Assembly (NCBI GenBank): GCA_938743325.2
Contig: OW568888.1
Span: 124,001-188,000, forward strand
Direction: 5' to 3'
From: Pycnococcus provasolii
Lineage: Eukaryota; Chlorophyta; Pseudoscourfieldiophyceae; Pseudoscourfieldiales; Pycnococcaceae
DNA length: 64,000 nucleotides
The notes beneath the pieces were generated by a model. The model worked only from the letters and a program-made list of their open reading frames with translations. It ran no database searches and was not told where the DNA came from. The translations under genes were made by a program, and so were the position numbers. The first letter of the stretch is position 1, and each line of letters begins with the position of its first letter. Shown in pieces: positions 39,007 to 48,820 of this stretch.

Positions 39007-39072
39007 AAGGGGAAGGGTTCGTGAGCGAGATATTCCGAGCGTTGTAAGCTCTGAAACGAGCGTTGTAAGCCT

Positions 39073-39300
39073 TTAGGAACGCACGCCGATATGTCTTTGT
39101 AAGGTTTTGGCACTGGCGACGAGCCGCGACGAGGACGAGTGCGCACTCTTGAGCAAGCTTATCCGATTATTATTATCCTTATCCGCCGCAGTGAAGGAGT
39201 TTAGGTCTGAAGATATGCCTGATAGGATATCTGAGGCCAAAGATTTTTCGTGGAGCGCGGAGGAGACGGAGAGGGACGCCATGGAGAGGCTGGACGCCAT
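39073..39300 (-). other. Possible first exon of the DCX gene or small separate ORF
   Basis: An ATG at 39300 opens a 75-codon frame (MASSLSMASLSVSSALHEKS ...) with Ser-rich, protein-like composition and candidate GT donors near its end. It is upstream of and on the same strand as the DCX gene. Its use as a first exon is unproven. Confidence 0.3.
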
Positions 39301-39713
39301 GAGACGAGCCTGAGCACCTCGGAGGGAAGTGGGAAACGAGGCGGGGGTTGACTTTTCAGACGGACAGGTGCCTGGGGTGGGGGAACCCAAACGAGCTCAC
39401 GAGCTCACGAGGAAGTTCTCGGGGGGAGCTTCAGCTTCGCCGTCTCATTAGTACTATTATTCTCGCGTGGTAGGATTAGGATTCCAACGGTCACTTTTCG
39501 CAGTGTCACCTTCCCTTGACTACCTTAGTAACTTACTACTGTAAATACATAAAGGCTTGCAAGCTTGCAAGGAATGCAAGCTCGCGGCCGAAGGAAGTCA
39601 CAACAGGTTTTAAAATAATTGAGGTGGGCAAGAGCCCGGCCGCGACCTTGCATCGCACATTTTACCTTGCAACGCGCAATGCAAGGTGGCGGACGGGATC
39701 TGGACGGGAAGCA

Positions 39714-39937
39714 AAAGGGGAAATGAGATGGGGAGGCAACTCCCCGGATTCGGAGTTCTACATGTTGGTGAGTAGTTTCTTTTGGTTCTGTAGAGCACGT
39801 TATTTCCCCTTGCCCAAACATAGCGCGGAACAGAACGGGGCCAAAGGGCCACTCACCAACATGTGGAACGGGGATACCTCTTCACCCTCCAGTAGCGGGG
39901 AGTTGCCTCCCCAGTGTATTTCCCCTTGCTGCAAGGG
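39714..39937. mobile_element. Small foldback (MITE-like) element
   Basis: The left arm (from 39714) and the reverse complement of the right arm (to 39937) share AAGGGGAAAT, then TGGGGAGGCAACTCCCC, and at the inner side CATGTTGGTGAGT. The right arm carries about 25 extra bases between these blocks. There is no coding capacity. It lies in the 1.5-kb gap (38848-40385) between the DCX and receptor genes, where no gene other than the possible exon is supported. Confidence 0.65.
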
Positions 39938-40385
39938 GGAGTAAACCTTACCTTTACCTTTTTTTCGGAATTCGGTCAGAGTGTTGGTAGCCTCATAGGA
40001 TCTGAGGATCATCCACATGGTTCTTATCACACGTTGAGGAAGGTGGTCAAGAATACCTCACGGACCTGCAACCCCGACTTCCCGCGTGGCTCTGGGGACC
40101 GGTCAGCCAGCCTGTCCCACCATGCCTTTTTTCATAACGAAGCCCAACGAAGCTCACTTTTAGGCAAAATCCCACCGTCCCAAGTCCCTTTCTAACCGAG
40201 CATATGCCGTCCGACAGTCCGAGAGAGAGGCGTGTTAGTGTTACTGAACGTTACACCACTGCTAAGGTAAAACCTGAGGAACCCACCCCTGGGGCGTGTT
40301 CGATGGGTAACGAAGCCCGTTTCCCCGTTTGCGTTTTAAGCCTACCTTAAGCCCATCTTGCTTGGTTCGCGTCGCGTATGGGAAG

Positions 40386-43300
40386 ATGTTAACGGGCTTG
40401 CTCGTGGGGGTTGCGCTCGTGCTCTTCGCCGCTCCTACGTATGTGCTTGCCGCTGAAGACGAAGCACTCAAGTCCGAGTGCCGCGCGGCTGACGACGCGT
40501 GCGACGAACCGCCATGCTTCAGTGGGTCCTGCGCGGGGTACCGCGTCGACGAAGAGCAGCCGAAGTGCCTCACGTCGCCCTTTCACGCCAACGAAAGACA
40601 CGCGAAAAGGATCATCACGATCGAGGTGGGCAACTGGCTCACCGCAGAGCTCACCGGACAGGTGATGGCCATATTGCTGCGAGACGTCATGGGATTTAAA
40701 ACGCGTTTTCTCGAAAGTACGGGAGGGTCCGCACCCCTAGGAACAGGATGGCGCGTTGGCGAAGGGCGCGCGGACATGTGCCTCGAGTACTGGAGTTCAG
40801 GACACGATATTGACTTCAAGCCGTACGTTGACGACGGCAAAATGAGAAAGGGACTCAATGGGTTCACAGGATCCGAAGGACTCTTCATCACCGGTGCCGA
40901 CAAGGACGCAGACACGTCCATCTGGTGGGACTACTGGAAGTCGTATATCGGCGAGGAGACGACGCCAACTACCGCGAAGCTACCTGCGAACGACAGGCCG
41001 GCGGGCGTGACCGGTCCCCGCACGCACACGACGATCGACGGTACGGTACTCACCGCGAAGATGTGCGGTTTGGGATCCAAGTCGCACTTCGACCTGCACA
41101 ACAGCGGGTGCGACCAAAGGACGGGGCAGTACTACGACGAGGACAGCGCGTTCTGCAAGCCTGACCCCGAGACGCTGCAGAGCAGGTGCCACGAAGTTTA
41201 CGCGCACTCGCCATCGTGGGGCATCGATAAAATCGAGGCGATGATCAAAAGGCGCGGCGCGCCGATGACGCTCGTTCACTGGGGCTCCAACCTGACCAAG
41301 GTGGTTTCGGATCAGGCGGCACGCGGGCAGCCCACCCTGCACTACTGGTGGACGCCCGACCCGTGGCTCGCGAAGCTCAAAACGCTTGGTAGCGATCCCA
41401 CGCGAACGTCGTGGCCTGTGCCCACGGACAAGTGCGGGCCAAACACCGCAGATCCAGTTCATGGAGGATGCGATTACCCCTTCCAGTCTCTTGCTAAGGT
41501 GATGAATTCGAGGCTTGCCGCCAACGCAGACACCGTGGCGGCTGCGAATCTCTACGAGGCAACCTCGTGGAACAACGAAGTGGTTGACGTGATGCTCAGC
41601 TACCATATGGATGGTGGTGGTAATTACAGCTCGGCGTTCGATGCGGCATGCAACTTTCTTAAGGATCATCCAACGTACCAAAAGATGGCTGAGAACATTC
41701 TCGCGGGGTTGTGCGAACCAGGTACAATCCGTCAGGATGATGATGGGACGTGCAAGATATGCATGCCTGGCCAGTTCAGCGACAGTGCCACGGCGACTGA
41801 GTGCTCCACCTGTCCAGCGGGAACTTTTTCGCTCACAAAGGCTCGGGAATGCATTCAATGTCCCACCGGCCACTACAGTGCGCCAGGTAGCGGAGAGTGC
41901 AAGCGCTGCGAACCCGGCACGTTCAGTGTGGTGGCGAACGCAACCTGCACAGCGTGTCCCGTTGGGCATTTCGCATCCTCGTATGCCTCGTCCACGTGCT
42001 CGCCGTGCAGCGGCGAACCGGGAGCATTGTATCAGGACACGATTGGAGCGTCGGAGTGCAAGAAATGCCCGGTGAATACGCACCTTCCTCTTGGCAAGGG
42101 TAGCATTAACGTCACCGAGTGCCTTTGCAAGGAAGGCTTCTGGCGACCGGATGGTCTCGAGGGCAAGGCTTGCGTCGCCTGCCCAGCCAATGCCTACTGC
42201 CCAGCTGCCGACGAGCGCAGTCGCATCGTCATGCCCCTACCCGAACGCGGCTACTGGGCCAAGACGGAGAAGGAAATTCGTCCGGCTGGTGGCGATAAGC
42301 TTGGGAGTGGATCTATCGAAGTGCTCAGTGGTTTCCCGTTTGCGCGTAAAGCCAACGTCCCGGAGCCAAAGGTTGGCGATACGGATACGGGCTTCGAACT
42401 TCCAGAGATCCACCTCAAGTGTCCGATCGAGGAACAATGCCCCGGGCGCACTTTCGAGTGCTCAGGCGAGACGCGAGATGCATTGTGCACGCGATGCCGA
42501 GATGGTTACATGAACTTGGGCAGCGAGTGTGTGAAATGCCCGGATGGAAAGGGCTCGGGCGCATCCGTGATGTCCACACTGATGGGCTGGCTCATCGTCG
42601 TTTCCGTGTGGGTGACAATGAACGCCATCGCCGCTGGTCGCCACGAATGCTTCGACATCATGCTACTTTTCTTACAGATCGTCTCCATCATCCAAGGATT
42701 TAGCGTGCCATGGCCATCAGAGCTACGCATCGTCATGCAAGCCTTCGCGGTGGTGAACTTTGATGTTGACTTTGTGTCTCCGGCGTGCGTGTTTTCGTGG
42801 GGCTACGTAGCAAGCACGGTTCTCACATACTTCCTTCCGTTCGTGTGGGCATTTTTCAATACGCTGAAGCTCGGCGTGGCCCATTTGTGGTACAAGAAGT
42901 ACAAGAACAGGGATCAAGAACAGCCAATGTACGCACGCATTTTCAGGCTTTCATTCTTTGTGACAACTAAGGATGGTCTGAAGGAGGTGGAGTATAGCGT
43001 CACGCGCTCGTGCGCCACGGTTGTCATCGTGATCTACAACGCGATTTGCATCAAGGCATTTGGCGCGTTCATATGTACGGAGGCTGCAGACGGCGTGTCG
43101 TTCCTGAATGCAAGCCCAGACATCACGTGCGGGTCGTCAACGCACCATAGTCTCATCGCAGGCGCGGTGATTGCAATTGCTGCCTACGTGATTGGAATCC
43201 CCGCATATGTTGGCTACAAATTGACGTCTCTTCACCGCAATAACCTGCTTTCCGATCCTGCACAGCTCAGTCGCTGGGGATTCCTTTACCTAGCCTACGA

Positions 43301-44789
43301 ACCGAATTATTGGTGGTGGCCGCTCGTGTTCCTTGCTCGCCGCCTGCTATTCTGCACGCTTCTCGTCTTCCTGCACGAACGCCCGTACCTTCAGATTTTC
43401 CTCGGCGTCTTCTTTGTCATAGTGTTTGCATGTATGCAATACTACGCTCACCCCTTTATCCAAGCGCAGGTGGACATTCTCGAATCGTTCATTCTGGTGG
43501 TAACTGCGCTCTATATGTTGTGCGGAGCCGTGTTCCTTTCCAAGGACCTCCTGAGGACTGACGAGGTTGGCATGACTGTATTCCTGCTCCTAGGAACAGG
43601 CCTTGCGACCATGTTTTCGATTTATATCGTCTTTTTATCGGTGCTTCGCCGCATTCGTAGCGACCGGAACTCAGTCAAGCTGTTGCGCCATGTGGCAACC
43701 ATGTGGGTATGCGTATCAGTGGGACTACGACGAAAGTACAAAAATGCAGAGGCTCTCACAAAAGCGCTTGATACAAATCAAGACGGCACTATATCGGCCA
43801 CCGAGCTCCTCGCATTTTTCCAATCAGCGGGCATTGGCTTTGCTGGGGTGCTAAGCGAGGTGGTATTCTTCATCGTCGACAAAGACAACAACGGAAAGCT
43901 GTCGACGGACGAGATTGCCGAGAGTCTATTCCAACTAAACGAATTGCGGATGGAGGAAGACGTAGATGCGTTCAATAAGGTTGCGGTGACGGAGCTTGGC
44001 GACTTCGCCACAAAGATGATTGACGCTTTCGACACACTGACCATCGACGTCACCGATGATGATGGTGCGAGTAAGGGCGATTACGAAGTAATGTATGCTT
44101 CGAAAGAAAGTGTGAGGATTGAGATGATAGTGGAGGCTGAAGAATCATCAAAGTCATCATTGAGGCAGCCTGATGATTCCACATCATCCCGATTATCCAA
44201 ATCATTATCGTTTATGTCCAAGATAATGAACATAAACGATATGTTTGAGTCCGCATCAACCGCCGTGCTCTCGCACGCTCGCGTGCTGAGCGAGATTGCG
44301 TACCGTGAGCGTTTACTCAATGCGACTGGTGGCGAGCTCACAGACACCATAAATGCCGACCCTTTTTTTTTGTGGATGCAGAAATGTATAAACGGTGGCG
44401 AACAGAACCTCATCACGGCGGCCGCCCTTGTCGATCAGTGGACTGCTCCACACATGGCGAATGACTCTGAGTATGGAGCGTATTCGTATTCTGAAAAGGC
44501 GATTTTCTTTCGGCAACTGGTGAAGAGCTACCCATTTGTCATTGACTGGCTTCTAACTGCAAGCGAAGAAGATATCCTTAAATTTCGCGATGTCAAAGAT
44601 TCGCTGTTTTCCCAGGAACAAAAATTTAAGAAACAGAAGCTGTACAAGATGAGAATTGGAAAGCTCATCGTACATGAAGATCGTGCGCCATTCTTGCATT
44701 GGCTAGCGGACATTTCGACCGAGAAGATGCGCAGTCGTGCGACCATGCTGCTAAAGAACATTGTCGAGACCATGAATCACAACGACTAA
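40386..44789 (+). CDS. Chimeric receptor: betaine-type binding domain, Cys-rich repeats, multi-TM, EF-hands
   Basis: The 1467-residue protein starts at the first ATG (40386), giving a textbook signal peptide LTGLLVGVALVLFAAPTYVL. Residues about 75-440 resemble the OpuAC/ProX glycine-betaine/proline substrate-binding domain (ITIEVGNWLTAELTGQVMAI; GRADMCLEYWSS; LHYWWTPDPWL, a binding-pocket Trp motif). Residues about 441-640 are GCC2/GCC3-type Cys repeats (CxxCPAGTFS, CxxCPTGHYS, CKRCEPGTFS). About nine membrane spans follow (732-1090), with the WGFLYLAYEPNYWWWPLVFL segment known from multi-TM protist Cys-rich proteins. Two EF-hands follow: DTNQDGTISATEL (1129) and DKDNNGKLSTDEI (1165), then a cytoplasmic tail to the C-terminus. 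It is inferred to be an extracellular sensor with Ca2+-responsive cytoplasmic output. No frameshift or stop interrupts it. Confidence 0.8.
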   Translation: MLTGLLVGVALVLFAAPTYVLAAEDEALKSECRAADDACDEPPCFSGSCAGYRVDEEQPKCLTSPFHANERHAKRIITIEVGNWLTAELTGQVMAILLRDVMGFKTRFLESTGGSAPLGTGWRVGEGRADMCLEYWSSGHDIDFKPYVDDGKMRKGLNGFTGSEGLFITGADKDADTSIWWDYWKSYIGEETTPTTAKLPANDRPAGVTGPRTHTTIDGTVLTAKMCGLGSKSHFDLHNSGCDQRTGQYYDEDSAFCKPDPETLQSRCHEVYAHSPSWGIDKIEAMIKRRGAPMTLVHWGSNLTKVVSDQAARGQPTLHYWWTPDPWLAKLKTLGSDPTRTSWPVPTDKCGPNTADPVHGGCDYPFQSLAKVMNSRLAANADTVAAANLYEATSWNNEVVDVMLSYHMDGGGNYSSAFDAACNFLKDHPTYQKMAENILAGLCEPGTIRQDDDGTCKICMPGQFSDSATATECSTCPAGTFSLTKARECIQCPTGHYSAPGSGECKRCEPGTFSVVANATCTACPVGHFASSYASSTCSPCSGEPGALYQDTIGASECKKCPVNTHLPLGKGSINVTECLCKEGFWRPDGLEGKACVACPANAYCPAADERSRIVMPLPERGYWAKTEKEIRPAGGDKLGSGSIEVLSGFPFARKANVPEPKVGDTDTGFELPEIHLKCPIEEQCPGRTFECSGETRDALCTRCRDGYMNLGSECVKCPDGKGSGASVMSTLMGWLIVVSVWVTMNAIAAGRHECFDIMLLFLQIVSIIQGFSVPWPSELRIVMQAFAVVNFDVDFVSPACVFSWGYVASTVLTYFLPFVWAFFNTLKLGVAHLWYKKYKNRDQEQPMYARIFRLSFFVTTKDGLKEVEYSVTRSCATVVIVIYNAICIKAFGAFICTEAADGVSFLNASPDITCGSSTHHSLIAGAVIAIAAYVIGIPAYVGYKLTSLHRNNLLSDPAQLSRWGFLYLAYEPNYWWWPLVFLARRLLFCTLLVFLHERPYLQIFLGVFFVIVFACMQYYAHPFIQAQVDILESFILVVTALYMLCGAVFLSKDLLRTDEVGMTVFLLLGTGLATMFSIYIVFLSVLRRIRSDRNSVKLLRHVATMWVCVSVGLRRKYKNAEALTKALDTNQDGTISATELLAFFQSAGIGFAGVLSEVVFFIVDKDNNGKLSTDEIAESLFQLNELRMEEDVDAFNKVAVTELGDFATKMIDAFDTLTIDVTDDDGASKGDYEVMYASKESVRIEMIVEAEESSKSSLRQPDDSTSSRLSKSLSFMSKIMNINDMFESASTAVLSHARVLSEIAYRERLLNATGGELTDTINADPFFLWMQKCINGGEQNLITAAALVDQWTAPHMANDSEYGAYSYSEKAIFFRQLVKSYPFVIDWLLTASEEDILKFRDVKDSLFSQEQKFKKQKLYKMRIGKLIVHEDRAPFLHWLADISTEKMRSRATMLLKNIVETMNHND

Positions 44790-45035
44790 GAGTCTGGATT
44801 TTAATATTTAAAAGACAAGCAAGTGAATAATCAGTTATTAAGTTACCTTTAATTGTACACAAACCTTATAATTGTACAACGTGTGCGTCGGACAACGTGT
44901 AACCATTTTGGCCTTTTTCTGGAAAAAGTTACCTTGAAATGCACGAATTGAATAGATTCTTGACGACTTGAATTCTCCACGAAACCACATGGGTGAATGG
45001 TAATTGCTTGCACCAAATTTCAGGTGGGTCGCGCC

Positions 45036-45061
45036 GGGTTAGGGTTTAGGGTTAGGGTTAG
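45036..45061 (+). repeat. Interstitial telomere-like tract
   Basis: GGGTTAGGGTTTAGGGTTAGGG, about 70 bases upstream of the sulfotransferase start. It mixes 6- and 7-base telomere units. Confidence 0.88.
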
Positions 45062-45128
45062 CGTTCGCGCCGGTCTCGTTTTCTCTCTTCGCTTGTGTCT
45101 CGCATGTATGTATGTCACCCATAAGGCG

Positions 45129-46718
45129 ATGGCGGCGCACTCGTCCGGAACACTCCTCCTGATGAGCGTTTTACTGCTGGTAGGCGCGCTCGCTCTGGCG
45201 TCAAGCCTCCTCATGCCCGCAATCAACACGTCTGCGGATCTGCGCGCTTTTAAGCCCGCTTTAGCGTCTGAGCAAGCCTTAAGGGCGCGGATTTTGCGTG
45301 GCGGAAACCTCGAGAGAAGTGATCTAGCAAACAACTGGGAGGATAACCTTATGGACGACTTCTACGAAGAGGAGGAGCAGGAACAACGTGACGTCGGCAG
45401 AACGACGCAATATCAAGCGAAACGATACGGCGAGACAGAAGGCGTCAAACCCGAGGCGATCAGGGCGGCGCGACGACTGTGGGAACAGCTCGACGAACCA
45501 AAGGCACTGCCACCTTGGGACGAACGAAATGCCAAGCCACAGTTCCTTCAAGCAGACGGCAATCCGTGCTGGACGAGTGACTCGGGAAAGAACGTGTGCC
45601 TCCCACTCGTTCACGTCATTGGGCCGTTCCAGTGTGCGACGGACGACCTACTCGCGCGCCTGAAACACCACCCGGCTATCAAGGTGGGACGTACTTCCAA
45701 AAGCCACTTCTTCTACGAGCCGCGAACAATCGTCGAGGCGACGTCGCACTTCGTCGACCACGCAGACGCGCTCGCCACGAGCTCACAAGCAGATGGAGGA
45801 AAGCACGACGCCGTTGGCATCGACGCGAGTCCGGGAACCTTCAGCTTTTATCTCGCGCATACGGCTGATCGCACGATGCGAAAGTGGAAGGACAGCATGG
45901 GTGCTTGCCACAAGGAGTGTCACAGCGACGGACGGGGCGCCGAGGCGGCTGACGCGTGCATGGACGAGAAGTGCTTCGAGCGCGGAATTAAAGTGCAGCA
46001 GAGTGCTGAGAGGGAACTAGGCGCGCGCGTCGAAGTGCCGCACCTCGTGAAGGCGATGCAAGGCAGCAACGTTCGCCTTGTTGCCATGCTGCGCAATCCC
46101 GTCGACCGCCTGCACGCATCCTTCTATTTCCACGACCACTATCGCATGCACTATGGCGCGAACCCAGAAGGATTCCGTCGTTTCGCGAACGAGACTGTGT
46201 CGATGATGCGTCTCTGCCGGCGGCATGTGGCAGCTCGCAGCCTTGTGACGGAAGAGGAGGCCACGAGCGAGTGCGCTCTGCGCTTCGAGACGCACGGAAT
46301 GGTGTTCGAGAAGGAGTTCTTCCACTGCGATCAGGCCATTCGGTCTTTGTACGACGTGTTCGCGGAGACGTGGGCGGACGTGTTCTCGGGTGGCGAGCTT
46401 CTCCTGCTCAAGGCTGAAGACTACTTCGAGAGGCCCGCGGATACGCTGCAGGCGGTGGCTGACCACCTCCAGATCCGCGCCTTTGATGGCGACGTGCTGC
46501 AGCGGGCACTGCGCGAGAAGCTCGTGAGAAATGCTGACGGACGCCGTGACTCGGGCAGCGGCCCTGGCGGTTCTCCGGCAGACACAGTCATGGATGCGTC
46601 GACGCGCGCGTTGTTGGAGGAATTTTATGCGCCGCACAACAGACGACTGCAGCAGATCGTCGCGGGCGGGGCGGTGCGCAAACTCGCCGGCACGACGTTC
46701 ACGTGGGGCTACGAGTGA
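45129..46718 (+). CDS. Golgi-type carbohydrate sulfotransferase (CHST15-like), type II membrane protein
   Basis: The enzyme would transfer sulfate from PAPS to a sugar in the Golgi lumen. The 529-residue product is counted from the ATG at 45129, placing the membrane anchor LLLMSVLLLVGALALASSLL right at the N-terminus; an earlier in-frame ATG (44997) would translate the telomere-like tract and is unlikely. The 5'-phosphosulfate loop area is HVIGPFQCATDDLLARLKHH, somewhat changed from the usual KCGTT form. The 3'-phosphate site is LVAMLRNPVDRLHASF, and the C-terminus has the family FYAPHNRRL. Several Cys residues fit a luminal domain. The acceptor is unknown; algal cell-surface polysaccharides are plausible. 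Confidence 0.8.
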   Translation: MAAHSSGTLLLMSVLLLVGALALASSLLMPAINTSADLRAFKPALASEQALRARILRGGNLERSDLANNWEDNLMDDFYEEEEQEQRDVGRTTQYQAKRYGETEGVKPEAIRAARRLWEQLDEPKALPPWDERNAKPQFLQADGNPCWTSDSGKNVCLPLVHVIGPFQCATDDLLARLKHHPAIKVGRTSKSHFFYEPRTIVEATSHFVDHADALATSSQADGGKHDAVGIDASPGTFSFYLAHTADRTMRKWKDSMGACHKECHSDGRGAEAADACMDEKCFERGIKVQQSAERELGARVEVPHLVKAMQGSNVRLVAMLRNPVDRLHASFYFHDHYRMHYGANPEGFRRFANETVSMMRLCRRHVAARSLVTEEEATSECALRFETHGMVFEKEFFHCDQAIRSLYDVFAETWADVFSGGELLLLKAEDYFERPADTLQAVADHLQIRAFDGDVLQRALREKLVRNADGRRDSGSGPGGSPADTVMDASTRALLEEFYAPHNRRLQQIVAGGAVRKLAGTTFTWGYE

Positions 46719-46974
46719 GTGAGAACCCGCGCATGCAAATACATGAAGCGTGTACATGTACATGTATAATAAAGTCGTTCTTGTTCTTATTGACTGCATT
46801 AATTTTTATTACTTCCAAAAACAAATACGTTTTAAACTGAATCCCCTCCGATGATCCCCTCCGATGTCCGACAATTCATTCATTGTCGTCCATGTGGTGC
46901 TTTGCGTCTCTGAATGACTCGTACGCGTATACACAATACACGCTGTCGTGCCGCCGCTTCTCGCTCAGTGCGGC

Positions 46975-47670
46975 TCAGAAACCAATCTGCTTGTTGCTTT
47001 CGAACAAGGCGTGGTCTGCGCCGCCGTCGTCGTCGTCCCAGCTCTCGACTTGTCTGAGCAGTGCGTCGAAGTCGTCGAAGTTGACGTGTTCGTCGAGTTC
47101 CGAGCGTGGGTCGTGTGCGCTCAAGGCGCTGGTAGGTGCCGTGGCGCTCTCCGACGTCCTTCCAAGACTCTTGGAAGACCATACCGTCTGGCTTACGACG
47201 CTCGTCGGCGTGCAAATTTCTCCCACGAACGGGCTTCTGCACTCGGCTGCGAAAGCTGCAGCGACGCGTGCTCCCTCGATGTACGCGAGGTTGATGTCCA
47301 CCTTCTGCTCAGACATGAGCTGAGGTTGGGCGTTGCGCGCAAGCCTTGCGTAGTGCTCCTGCAGGCCTTCCCTTGCCCGAACGATGCCGGCAGCTGTCGT
47401 GGAGGCTGTGTTGTGCACAACCTTGCGGCTGCTTCGCGCGTTGAGCGCGTTCGTGAACTGCCTCCTTTCTTCGTCCGTCCAAAAGGACCTTCTCAGTGTC
47501 TGTTGTTGGTGTGTTGACTTACCAATGGCGGGCTTAAGCCTAAGGTGTTTGTTGCCGTTGCTAATGTTGTGTGCCATCTTCTTCTTGTTGCCGACATGAT
47601 TGTAGTCCGGCGTGTTGTACAGGGAGCTTTCAAAGCTGGACACGGACTCGCGCATGTTCAAGGCCACCAT
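46975..47670 (-). CDS. Conserved-looking protein of unknown function
   Basis: The 231-residue open frame has a clear ATG at 47670 and no recognised domain. The features seen are a basic N-terminal third (NKKKMAHNISNGNKHLRLKP), a charged helix RSFWTDEERRQFTNALNARS, and a helical segment IVRAREGLQEHYARLA. A Ser/Thr-rich region and an acidic C-terminus, HVNFDDFDALLRQVESWDDD, follow. It looks like a soluble adaptor-type protein, but nothing more can be said. It converges with the sulfotransferase gene. Confidence 0.5.
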   Translation of the reverse strand: MVALNMRESVSSFESSLYNTPDYNHVGNKKKMAHNISNGNKHLRLKPAIGKSTHQQQTLRRSFWTDEERRQFTNALNARSSRKVVHNTASTTAAGIVRAREGLQEHYARLARNAQPQLMSEQKVDINLAYIEGARVAAAFAAECRSPFVGEICTPTSVVSQTVWSSKSLGRTSESATAPTSALSAHDPRSELDEHVNFDDFDALLRQVESWDDDDGGADHALFESNKQIGF

Positions 47671-47752
47671 GACTCCTTACTAACAAGTTGCTAATGTGTT
47701 GCTAATGTGTGTTGTGTTGTGTTGCGTGTGTGTGTGTGTGTGTGTATGTGTA

Positions 47753-47811
<59 letters not shown>

Positions 47812-48820
47812 CACAGCACCGGCCGAAATAATCGCCCAAAGAAACAGCACAGACGTACGGCGAATATCGACTAAGAACGAAGCAGCGTGCTACCCCACCA
47901 TCCCGAAGAAGAGGCATATCCACAGCAGATACAGATACAGATACCCTACACATTTTGTCGCGTCACACGATCCTGCCGTACAGTATGCGTCTTTGGCGAA
48001 CCGGCACTTTGCTGAAGTGTGCGAGACGAAGCAGACGAAGCAGACGCGACAAAGCAGGTTCGTCTCCGCCAAAGCAGGCCCGGTTGGTGGTTGGTACGAA
48101 TATGGAATACTGTATGTGCCGGTGCGGTAAAGGTAAGTATCTACATACCAACATATCTGCATGGTATAAACTATAGACTATCGGAGTGTGCGCACGGACT
48201 GCACAGCATGCACAGCAGGAATGCATCTTGCATGGAACGAATGCATTGCCAGCTCTGCATGCCCTTCAGCGACGTCTTCACACACATGGTGGGTGACACA
48301 CATTACACATACATGGTGACACACATGGCGATTGACTGGAGGTGGTTGGTTAAACGAGCGATAACGGAACAGCCTGATGATGTTGTTGTTGTTCACTTGT
48401 TTGGATGGTTCTTTGGTGTGGTATTTTATTTTATTTATGTAAGGTGTTTTATATTCTTCTTCGCTCGCCGGTGGTTGCGCCAGGTCAAATACCTATTCGA
48501 AAACGTGCTGCTCCTGTGCTCCTGTGCTTGCAAGCGTGCCTTAACCTTCTCCTACATACAGGCTGACAGGAGCATTGCGTCGGTTCGTCCGCGAACCGGC
48601 ACTTCCCATCCCACATTCACACGAAAGACGAGGGTGAGGATCGCGTCATGGATCGTTGTGCTCTCACTACCACTACCACTTCTTTGAGAGCAGGCAGGCT
48701 TGGTTGACTCGCGAACAACCAAATTGCTTTGTGTCTTGCGGCAATGGTGTGCTGCTGGGATGATACGGGAACAGAAGCTCGAGCTCCTGCGCCATTTCAA
48801 CATACGCACCGTCTACAGGC
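47671..48820. other. Intergenic stretch between divergent genes
   Basis: It contains a long (TG)n microsatellite (47724-47809), ACATGGTGACACAC-type near repeats at 48285-48330 and a short GCATGCACAGCAGGAATGCAT patch near 48205. Open frames through it have repeat-driven composition. No gene is supported. Confidence 0.5.
47724..47809 (+). repeat. (TG)n microsatellite
   Basis: About 40 TG units interrupted by TATG steps. Confidence 0.95.

Noticed and set aside
40386-46718. Operon-like link of receptor and sulfotransferase
   Set aside because: Same strand but separated by 340 bases with a telomere-like tract and separate upstream regions; normal eukaryotic neighbours.
48019-48687. 222-codon plus-strand frame in the divergent intergenic region
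   Set aside because: Composition is driven by ACATGG repeats and T-rich DNA; no domain and no start context.
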